NCBI GenBank assembly: GCA_963989385.1
Contig: OZ022499.1
Span: 102,656,786 to 102,720,785, forward strand
From: Ctena decussata
Taxonomy: Eukaryota > Mollusca > Bivalvia > Lucinida > Lucinidae
Length of the DNA: 64,000 nucleotides
Direction: 5' to 3'
Every line of letters begins with the position of its first letter. Within the stretch, counting starts at the first letter, position 1. The notes beneath the pieces are model-generated. The model had not been told where the DNA came from and ran no database searches. It saw nothing but the letters and a program-made list of their open reading frames with translations. Below, in pieces: positions 50,501 through 62,500 of the stretch. Position numbers and translations under genes: made by a program.

Positions 50501-53500
50501 CTCAGGGAGACGGTTCTAATGAGGGGTTACAAAGTATGTACTTATGGAAAAATAAGGAAAATTATCCCATAACTATCCCTGTTACCTCTTCCTTATCTGG
50601 CGCTCTGGATGCTGGGACTACTGATATAAACAGTGACTGGCAGTAACTGATCATGGCTAGCTTTATCTTGTTCAACAATTATATTTCTTGATAGTCTTTT
50701 ATCTCTAAAAGTGCAAATGTTTCAATATTTACTTCTAACTGCACAATTGCGCAAATAACATTTGACTAAGGGAAATGGGTTCACTGTAAGGCAAGTAACT
50801 GCATTTTTCATTACACCCCCTTTCGATAGGGGTCAGCTCTTAAAGGAAAGAAATATAAAAAATCACTTACCAAGAAGCAGATTCATTCTTTGTAAATGGG
50901 CTTTGTTGTCCAGAGAAGCAAACAAGAAGTCACAATGGTTGTTTCCTCTGTAAAAAATGGTCAACAGATATGGATGTGTACCTATACACCTTATAAAGAT
51001 TTGTTGTTAGATTTTGTGGCTACAGCTAAGGCGTTAATAGGCTTAATTATTTCCAGAGTTTGCCTTCCCGAAGAATTGGCAGTTAAGTAAACTGTGATAA
51101 AAATGTGCATGTGTAGGTGGTTGTGTGGTTGAGGAGAGGGCAGAGGGCTTAGAAATAAATAAATATGCAGATAAAGCTTGAATAAATGTGGAATCATACT
51201 TACAGTGTTCCTTTTGCACATATGTAAACAGTAAAGCCTCACATATTCCTGAGCTGCTCTGTTGTTGGAATAGGGAATGTAAATGACCATACTGGGTACA
51301 CTTTCAGAGGAAGTAGTCCATTGAAAGCCACCTCATTAAGTATCACATAGTAAGTATTGATAAAGTAATAAGACCAATATATCTGAGAATTATCATGAAA
51401 ACTCCCTGTTAATATGAAGTGCTGCTTTGCTTTCAGTATAGAAGAAGAATGTGCTGTATCATCCTGTACTTCCACACTACAAACCAAAAATATGGACCTC
51501 CATAAATCATTGAAGAGATTAAACTCTGTATTCAACAAGTTGGACACAATAACCAGTCTACTGGCAGCTCAAAGTAAGAGACTCTGTGTGTGTCTGTGTT
51601 TAAGTGTGTGTGTGTGAATTTCTACCGTCTGTTGCAACGTTTGTTTAGAATTATCATCATAAAACCTTACTGTAATATGACATTCTGGTTTGACTGAAGA
51701 GATTAAACTCTATTAGCAGCTCAAAGTAAGAAACAGTTGATATGAGTCATACAAAAAGTGCCAATGGTATGCAGGAGTAGCGAACACATACCATTCATAC
51801 TGATCAGTATCTGAGGGAAAACTGTTCAGACTTGCAGGATAACTGTACTCAAAAGCTTCATGTTTATGGTCACAAATTTTTTTCTATGGCAGCTATAAAC
51901 ACAACAGTTTATCTCCCCAAATGATAATTTTGGATACAGTATAGCCATTCACATTTTCAGGAGTGGTCGGGTCAGTTGATGGTGCTGTGCAACTTTCATT
52001 GCCAGTGTCATATTATATTTTGACCTGCCTAAAATGTGATTTGGGTGTCCTACTAATTTATCAAATAGTAGGTCAAGGTCTGGCTGTGGTTGCAGCAAGT
52101 GCAGGATGTGGGTGGTTTGTATTTTTTAGTCTCATCTATACTATCTTTTTTGTTTCTCCCTTTCTCTGGGAGATTGCTCAACATGGACTTAAATACTGTC
52201 TCAAACAGCCATTAAACCCAAAACAACCAACTCACCAACATCTTCACATTGTCACCTTTCAAGTATACTACAGTCGAACTTCGATGGCTCGAACTCGCCG
52301 GGACCACCCAAAAAAGTTCGAGCGATCGGTAGTTCGAGCCATTGAAGACCAACTCACAAGGTCCAGCTGTATGTACTCTGCTTATCTATCATAGCAAGGG
52401 TGACTTCCTGTTTATTGATCGGTCATAATTTAAGCCACTCCTTGACCCTTTTGCACTTTCTGGGAGATAAAATAAAATGAATGATTTGTCCTAATTTTGC
52501 TACGTATTTAAAGGCAAAGACATAAATTTTGGCACATTTTACTCAATTTCGGTGTGAAATTTTAATTGAAATATTTTACCATCTTTAATTTTTACATGCC
52601 GCCTCATTAGCCCAGGGTGATTATACGCATTTAAATAGATAAGACCAAGTTATACAATCAGCTTAAATTGACAACCCCTCAGCATTAACGATTGACCAGT
52701 TGATCAAAGGGCGGCTTTAATTGAGCTCGCACCAATCAAGTATACCTATGGTTTCGGCAGATGCTTTGTCAATATCAAAGCGTCTTATGACAATGATTAA
52801 ACATCTGAGTGACTGTTATTGAAATGGAAATTATTTATAAGGTAATTAGTGCGAGCCATCGGTGGGTTTTTACATAGAAAATGTACCCTAGGGGCGGGGT
52901 TTAGCGTTCGAGCCATCGTAGTTCGAGCCAAAGGTGGCAGGTTAAGTGAAAATGAATGGGAGTTTTGCCTGGAAGCATAGCGTTCGAGCCAGTGAAGTTC
53001 GAGCCAGTGAAGTTCGACTGTAGTTTGCACTCAAAGCAAGCACTTTAAGTGACGTAAAATTAGACAGCAGCTAATTGGAAGTGAGGTTTTGTAATGACAC
53101 CAGGTTTCTGACATTCTGACAGTACCGTATTTCACAGGATTTAGTCAATTTTGTGTGTGTGTGTGGAGGGGGGGGGGGGAGTTCTAATCAGATGTTGCAT
53201 TATATTTGTAATTGCAATAGAATGCATAGTTATCAAAATTGTCTTTCTTTGAAAAAATTACAGAAAAACATTTAGGTGCAATCATACACCATAAAACAAC
53301 TGCCTTACAAAGATGGTTCTAATGATGAACCAGGGTATAGGTATTTAGGGACAGTTAACAAGAATTCCATCTCCTTTTCACCTCTAAGTGAGCCACAACA
53401 TGACAAAACCAACAAAGTGGTATGTGTGCCCAGCGAAGATGCAGATCAGCCGGGGCATCTGCCCAGTCTTATCAGAGTCTTTGCTCTGGCGTAAAGGGTA

Positions 53501-56500
53501 GCTAAGGGTCCAAGCTAGCTCCATGTAGACAGCAAAGATTCTGATCAGACTGGGCGGATGTCCAGGCTGATCTGAGTCTTTGCTGGGCACACATCAACTT
53601 TGTTGTTTTTGTTGTGTCACAGCTCAATTTTTCATGGCACTTATTTTCCAGGTACAAAATGTGGCCATAGTCCTGTCCATCATCCCAAAATGTTTGCTGT
53701 TTTGTGCGGGGACCTTAATGATTTACACGAGGCAGTTAAAGGTATTTTTCTAAAACCCGGTGTATATTATAAAGTAGCGAAAATTCTATGTGATGACAGC
53801 TTTAGGATGAGCAAATGGTCTTATTGAAAATATTGTAAGATGTATGCCCAGGCAAAAGTTCTAATCATCAGTCTTAAAATAAATGTAAGCCAGGAATTGA
53901 AGACTGGAGGGCAAATAGTGAAGTTCCAGATGAGGTGGCTCATTTTGGGCTGCCTCATCAGGATCTACACTTAGAAAAATTCAGTTTTCAATTTTAGCTC
54001 GCCTTAATGACATTCAGGAAGAGCTATTGCACTACCCCCGGCGTAGGCATTAGCAAAATGTTGAAGTTTTTCGTTTAAGTTTTTTATGTGATGGGCAAGG
54101 CGCTGTCAGGTGAGCTTTCCTGTACGCGGACAGGTCTTGTTAGCACTTAAAGTGTTAAAGTTCTGAATTTTCAGAGTGGCTTTTAATTGAATGATGCAGA
54201 AAATGCTTAACAGGAGAGTCATGGATATCAGATGAGAAATAAGTTTTCTTCTATAGATGAAGATGAATGCGCTTATATGTAAGATAGGAAATAACAGAAA
54301 TCTTTAAATACAGTTGACTCTCATTTTCTCAAACACTGATATCTAAAAGTACCTGGTTATATCAAAGAAAATATTTTGGACATATTTGGTATTTGTCTTT
54401 ACATTTCATCTCCTCTTTTGTCAGACTACTGATATCTCAAAGTAAATATTCTGGGACTGGAAAATTTACTTCAAGATATCAGTACTTTGAGGCATACTTG
54501 GACTTTGTGATATTGAGAGATGACTGTATAGAGAAATCTTCACCAGTTCGTATAATTATTCTTGCAAGGTGTCAAAACTTTGCTGACATCAGATGGATTT
54601 TGGATGGATGACTTGCAGTTTTACATGACTTGCAATTTTACATCTTATCCAGCAGTATTTCAGGGTGGTAGGGTTGAGCAATGGTGCTGGGTAACTTTCA
54701 GTGCCGGGGCGTCCTACTAGTTTGGATAATTTCAGGGCAAGGGCCCACTGTGCTTGCGGTTGGTGTGGGTGGGGGTTGGATGGACATTTTTTCTCTCGTC
54801 TATCATTTCTTTCTTCTTTCTCCCTCTCTCTGGGAGACGGCCCGATATAGACTGAAATACTGTCCCAAAGGGCCGTTAAATCCAAAACAACTAACTTACC
54901 GGCAGGCGGCAGTATTTCGGCCATATCAGGATGGGAGAGTGATAATGGAAGCCATGTGCAATGAAACCCTGTTAACAGTTGAAGTGAGTCTTGCCACCAG
55001 CAAAACTTTATCTGGGCCATAAGCTTAGTAGGCCATGGCTTAACTCACTGAGCTATCAGGGCTCCTGAGTTGTCTCAGATAAATCTATCTGAATATAAGG
55101 TTGTTGTGCTTAACATGTACCATATTAATCCTAATAAACCCTCTGCTCAGATTAAAGCCCTGTGCATCGTTTCTAAGATGTTTAAGAGCACCAAAGGTGT
55201 ATGGGTATACCGCCATGTTTTCCCTCAGATGTATAAAGGGGAACAGTATTCATGAATTCCTGTTTGCTTCTCTGGAGGTAGAAGCCTTTTCAAACTGGGT
55301 CTACTCTCTAAAGAATTTCTTCCTCTAAGAGTTAGGAGCAAATTCTTTTCTTAGAGAGTAGAGCCCTATCAAGAGTAAAGCCCTATCGAGAAGGGAGGCA
55401 AAACGGGAAAATAGTAGAATTTCTCCCTCTGAAAGTATATCCATTCATCTAAATACTATTTATTAGAAGTAATTTAGGCATTGGCTAGTTTACTTTTCTA
55501 TTAGCCGTAAATAATGCCCTCTTGCGTAAAATGCAAGGCCTCTGGGCATTTAATAGGATTAATACAGCACATTTTTTTTAACTTTCAGATGTGTCAAAAC
55601 ACTATAACTCCAAAGTATCTTTGGAACATCAACTGCCAACAGCCACACAGAAACTGAAAACTACAGATGAATGTGTTGTTTCGTCATTAATATCTCTAGT
55701 CACTTGTACAGGGAAAGTGAGTTGTGTTTTTGTTAGATACAACCATCTTTATAATAATGCAAAAAAAAAAAAGAAAAAAAAAGAGAGAGAGATAAATGCA
55801 CTTAAATCAAGGGGCACTTATTAAACTTTAGTATCGTAAAAAAAAGGGGTAAAGTTTACATCTTTCTTTCGATTTCTTTGACTTAAAATTTGTTTCTCCG
55901 TCTCTTAAGTGGTATTAGTTTGTTTAAAGAAGTGGACTCCTGCCCACTTACTCTTGCACTGTTAGTAGAGCTAAACTTCTAGAACAAGAAATACAGAGCT
56001 TTTGCTATTTCAAGCAAAAAAATAAATACTTGATGTAATGACAGCTCTATTTTATTCACTCATTTGCACGCTCTGGTGCTGTTTGCCCATTAATAATTGG
56101 ACCATATTAATGTAAATAAAGTGAGATGCTACTAAAATCACCAGACTGTGTATAATACAATGTCCAAGAGGATATGTGTTTTAAAGTCATATGTTTTAAA
56201 ACAGGTTTTGCATTTAAGTGGCTCAGATTAAGATACTCGTATAAATAATCATCTTTTGTACCTATCTGTTTCAGTTTGCAACATTTATGTCAGGGAACCT
56301 TAACTTTTTCGAGAACCGAGCAGGATACCGCACCAGGGGCAGTAGTATAGGAGCAGATCCTACAATAGACCCTGTCAGATCTAACCCCTCTATTGTACAG
56401 TTCAGACAGAAAGCTACCCACTACATAGCTTCTTTGTCAAAGGTAGGTGGAAGCCAAAAGAATAGTTAAATTATGTTCACAAAAAGCATGTGACTCATCA

Positions 56501-59500
56501 GTTCTGAATAAGTTTGTTGCTGTTTATGTATGCTTAGTAGGAGATTTGGCTTTTTTGATTGGGATGTTAGTTGGGATGTTAGTTGGTGCAAATACAGGTA
56601 GCATGAAAATTGTGACCATAAATAAATCACAACCATTCTCATATAGAACATGGTATTAAGAGTGATCAAAGACACTCTTAGATCAAATCCTTCTCTTGTG
56701 TTGTTCATGGTTCACAGTGTAGAAATGTTGGAGATAAAATTAAAATCCTATCAATGGACACTGTAGTGGATGTGGGAGGGATGGGGGTGGTGGTTGGGGG
56801 GTCTGTCAGCTGTGATACAGTCAACTCCCAGTATCGCGAACACTGATATCTCAAAGTATCTTATATCAAAGAATACATTTCCTATCTTTATTTACATTTC
56901 AACTCCTGTTACCGGTATATCAAACTACTGATATCTCAAAGTAAATTTTCTGGTACCAGAAAATTAACTTTGAGATATCAGTAGTTTGGGCTGAAGTTCT
57001 ACTTCAAGATATAGAGAGTTGACTGTAGTCGGGTTGATCACTGTACTGTGGCTGCTCATTAGACATGCTATATATGTTCACTAAATTGAGCATTTACCCA
57101 TGACATTTATGTTTCGTTTGTTTTGAAACACTATTGATTTATGTCTTCTTTCTTGCAGCCATGTCCTGAGTCTGTGCCTCATAAAGTAGCAGTTCAGAAC
57201 AGGAAAGTGTTATTAAGTTCAGCAGAGAGTAGGGAGGGACTCGCCAAACAGGTCAGTTCTCTTGTTACGTACAAAACAACACAATATTAACCCTTAAAGC
57301 TCTGGGCCCAGTTATGGCTTTGACCGTGTTTGAATTGGAAAAAGTTGAAAATTGAATATTTAATAAAATTGTAGCTGCAGCAGATCCTGTTAATTGGTTC
57401 ACCTTTGTGTTTTTCAGCAATTTTTACAAAGGGAAATTACCAGCATGACTCTCTGCTTGCTTTCCTGAGAGACTAAGCCCTTTCAGAGAGGGTCTGCTCT
57501 TAATGAAAAGAGTATTTAACTGGAACAAGAGCAAATTCTTTCCTCATGCGTTTCTCCTGGATATCAAGGATCATTGGAGTAATACTAGAAATTGCCATGT
57601 ATTTTCAGATAGCAACATTCCAACAGAAAATAACCAAGTTAGAACAAGAAAGAGAGCATTGGATGTTAGAACTACAACTGCTGAAAATCAAATATGAAAA
57701 CGAAATACAGGTATACCATGATAAACTTGTCTATTTTGACACATAAGTGTCAACATAAGAGACAGTCTCACGTTAGAGTTTAAAGGATGTAGAGGATGAA
57801 GTCAGAAGTTTAAAGGATGTATAATGATTGATGCTGGATGGCAAAAATTGCAGGCTTTAATCACACAGCTCATTTTGGAGATGTTTATGTCAAAACTGTT
57901 TACTGCAGCATTTCTGTCACAGTAAATAAGAGTCGGGTTATAAATTAGAGCAGGTGTATATATTGTCACCTATGATTGCTGACAGAGAGGCGCCATAGTC
58001 GAGTAGTTAGAATGACTCGGTTATGGTGCAGAAAGTCGCCCGAAGGTTGTGAGTTCGCAGCTCATCGTCGCCATCCGACGACTGGAAAACTCTGTCAACC
58101 CAGCAGTAAATGGGTACCTTTTTGTCGCACCTGCTTTAGCAAGGTGCGATATAGGAGTTCACTTTTCCATCCATCCGTCCGTACGTCCGTCATTCCGTTC
58201 GTCCGTCCGTCCGTACGTCAATAATTACGTAGACCCTAAGCTCACTAGCATTTAAGTCCATTTCTCGCAAAGTATGATACCTACAATCATCAAACCTGGC
58301 ATAAAGCTTCTTCTTAGGATGTTCTTGAGGGCTGTTGCTCTTATTTTTACCCTTACCCTGTATTTTATGCTCTGCTGACTTTGTAAAACAGGCCACCAAC
58401 AATTACGTCGACCCCAGCGTCGACCCTAGCATTTAAGTCCATTTCTCACAAACTATGATACCTACAATCATCAAACCTGGCATAAAGCTTCTTCTTAGAG
58501 TGTTCTTGAGGGCTGTTGCTCTTATTTATACCTTCACCTATATTTTATGCTCTGCTGACTTTGTAAAACCGTCCCTCAACAATTACGTCAACCCTAGCCT
58601 TAAGTAGATATCTCGCAAATTATGATACCTACAATCATCAAACCTGGCATAAAGCTTCTTCTAAGAATGTTTTCGAGGGCTATTGCTCTTATTTATACCT
58701 TGACATATATTTCATGCTCTGCGGACTTAGTAAAATTTTATATTCAAAATTATGTCCACCCTAGTGTTTAAGTCCATTTCTCACGATTTATGATACCTAG
58801 AATCATCAAACCTGGCATCCAGTTTCTTCTTAGAATGTTCTTGAGGGCTGATGCAATTAATATACCCTTTACATATATTTCATGCTCTGCTGACTTCGCA
58901 AAATTTTAAACCCCAAAATATATATCAACCCTGGCGCTTTAGTCCTTTCGTCTGAAAGTATGATACCTGTAGTCATCACACCTGGCATAAAGTTTCTTCT
59001 TAGAATGTTCACGAGGGATGTTGCAGTTATTCCTACCCTTTGCCTACATTTCATGCTCTTCTTACTTAGAAAAATTTTACATCCAAAATGTGTTGACCGT
59101 AGCATTTTTGTCCGTTTTTCATAAAGTTCTTTTAACCATATAGTTTTTACTACTGTGGAAACGCAATGCAGGTGCGACATAGCATTCCGCGGAATTCTTG
59201 TTTGAATCAGGGAAGAATAAGACAGCGAAAGGAGAGAGATGGGCTCCGTCTAACATCAGCTGTGCCCAAGATACAGTGGGTCTCTAACCCCCACTGCCCC
59301 TACGGCTATTAGGCTATGGGAAACCTTTACCTTTTTATGATTGCTGACATTGTCTACACTGTTTCATAGGGAGAGTTTTATTCATTTACACTGTGTTTGA
59401 ATTTGATAGGTTGCTTTTAAAGTTGCTCTGCATGTAGAAATACCTGTATTCCATTTAAAAAGAGTGACAGATGTATTTCTGATGATAGGGCAACAAGAAT

Positions 59501-62500
59501 GTGGTGAAATACATCCTATGGAGATTTGAGTTTATACTTACCCTATTTATTTGGCTATAAGATGGGGTTCTCGCTATCTATAAAAAACAAATATATAAGT
59601 CAGTCCTGTGTAGTTCGTATAGGTTTCTGTTCCAAAACAATCCCAAAAATCTGCTCTTCTCTTCCAAAACAATCCCATAAATCTAGATCCATCTTGTTAG
59701 ATGGATCCAGATTTTAAGGATTGTTTTGGAAGGAAAAAACCTCCATCTTATAATGGAAGAAATATGGTACTGTAAAATAAAAAACTATTTCTGTATGTTA
59801 GCTCAGACAGAAAGTATTTGTGAAGGCTTTGAGGGAGTCACCAAAATAAAAATCAAGCAGAATTTCCTGTTTTACAGTATTAGATAACAGTTGCTGCATG
59901 CTCATTTTATATGCTCATATGGGGGTGCTGTGCTTTTGTATATACATGTATCTCCAATGTATTAGACAGTGAACATGACCAAAAAGATCCACAAGTAATA
60001 TTCTATCAGTATTTCTGTAGCAATATCAAAAGTGTTTATAAGAGAGGAGAGGATGTGAGAGGGTAGGGACCAGACTAATCCTTACAAGCCTTGCTATTTT
60101 TACGGCTTTAGCTTAAGCTAGTTTTATTACATACTAATAAGGCTTTACAATGAAGATCAGATGCACTGCAGTCTACCCAGAATCTCAAAGAAAGAGAATT
60201 CTTACTTTTTCCCATTTTTGTCTCTCTCTTCCCTAATGGTATTAGTTTGGTCATGTTGAACTGTGTTTGTATTAAGCATGTATATGTATTGCATTTAAAG
60301 CTGATATTATTCAGGGATCAGCCTGCATTTCTATTACTGTGTGCATACTAGTTTCTTACATTTTTCTCTAGAAAACCAGAAAGTTAGAAAAGGATTTAGA
60401 AAACTCCACTAATATACATCCTGTTACATCTATAGTTGACAACATCGAAGCACCAGTCACCCAGAGGAAAGGGACGGACTCAGATTTGAGACTAGATACT
60501 ACAATGGTAGGACGTTTTGCACTACTAAAATTGGGACACCTAAAATAATTCCCATAATTTTCCTGAAATGGAACCATTTAGTTTTTGCAATACGGTAACA
60601 CAACCAAAAGATGCAGGTAGAATGAAAACCGGGCAAACCCTGATCAGACTATTCATTTCTGGGTCTGCACTTCTACTCAGACATGTCTGTCCTTATACTT
60701 AATATTTTCATGGTAACTCAAGTGCTGATTTGGACCAGGGGAAATTTCAGTCCACTGTGTTCTCATACCATGAGCTCGAGATAAGAGCTGATTATTTTGG
60801 GATAATGTTTTATATTCCTCCGTGAAAACATATTTTGACCCCTCAGCTGGCCTGCCTTGTTCAGGCAGTGCAGATGAGGGTCAAAACACGACTGAGCCGT
60901 GACGAGAAAACCAACAAAGTGGTTGTGCGCATCCGCCAAGTCTGATGAGAGTCTTCACTGTCTACTCAGCTCAGCCTGGGCATCCGCCCAGTCTGATGAG
61001 ATTCTTCACAGTGCACTTAAAGGGTAGCTAAGTGTCTAAGCTACCTCCATGCAGACAGTGAAGACTCTGATGAGATTGGGCGGATGCTCAGGCAGATCTG
61101 AGTCTGCACTGAGCGCACAACCACTTTGTTGATTTTCTGGTGTCACGGCCCATATTTTGATGCTGATTTAATAGGCACGATCACATATTATCAGCAAAGA
61201 CTTCCTCCTATGGAGCTCTGCATACCCTCTACTCATGCTCTGGCAAGACCTGCACAGCTGATGAACTAACCAGTTTAAACAAATTTGCAATAAAGTAGGA
61301 CATTTTGCTGTTTGCTAATGACTAGGCTCCATATTTCAGGGAAAGCAACTCTGCAATTTCATTTTACCTCTCCTCTCATTAGGGATCTACTCTTAATGAA
61401 AATAATTTGCTCCTAGGGGACCAAATTCTTCCCTTTAGGAGCAGACCCTTTTTGATAAAGGGTTTTTCCTGTACGAAAGCTGTCATTCGAAAGCTGTCAT
61501 TAACCTCAATAATTGTCTCCCTTTAAAAAATGGCAGAAAAACATGGAGGTATATCCATTTGTTTAATGTATTATGCCTGAACTCTTATCTGTATCAGTGT
61601 GGTATGGGTTATGTTTATAGCTTAATGGTGGCGGGAAAATTACAGGCAATGCAAATGTATTTGTTTGCTATGAATATTGAATGTATTTTTCAACCTTAAT
61701 AACAGGGCAGTTGCACTTGTATCAATGCTTCAGATAAGAATAGGCTTTGGCAATCATTCTAAGATAATTCCTCTTATTGCTATATAAAGTCATTGGTTGT
61801 CGCTCTTCAGTTGTGGTCTGCAAGACTAGACATAAGATAAAATGATAAGTGTTGGGTGAAAATGGACCGTAACTTTTTGACCGGACACACGGCGCCAAGT
61901 GTGTGCAACTATGATTACGTACAGTTTAGCCACTTGGGTAACGTCGATAAGAGAATTGAACTGAACTGAACTGAACTAAGCCTATTTGTGTACTGTAAAT
62001 CTAAAATCAGTCTATGCATCCGCTGAGATGGACCAGAGGCTCCTCTTTTCAAGTTTTAGATTCAACATTATTCATAGATTGTATAACAGAAAAGGAAAGA
62101 TTCTGATCAGACTGCATGTATGCACAGGCTGATCTTAGTCTTTCTTGATCTTTTCACGAGACACCAATCAGATGTAATTGATGAACTTTGTAACTCACCT
62201 ATGCATTTCAGGAATAAAATTAGGCATATCACAGTTTTTGTGTGTCTTTAGCACACCATATTATTCTTGTTTTATAGTTAGGAAATGTAGACTCAGTTCA
62301 GAGTCCAACCAGTGATGTTGATTCAAGAGAAATGTTGATAAAGAACCATTTCAGCACCAGAATTAATGAGCTTACCCTACAACTACAGACAGCGGATAGC
62401 AAGACTGTTAGCTTCCATGCTGAGGTATGATGTTAATGTTATTTCTCCTCGAAGCATTTATTGTGATTACGGTAAACATTTTATATCCTTGACCAACTAT

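Noticed and set aside
51960..52394. 143-codon plus-strand reading as a membrane protein
   Set aside because: It covers a SINE-like repeat with target duplication and runs into a pogo-like element.
57985..58075. Functional tRNA gene
   Set aside because: Partly tRNA-like, but the body and 13-bp duplication show a SINE.
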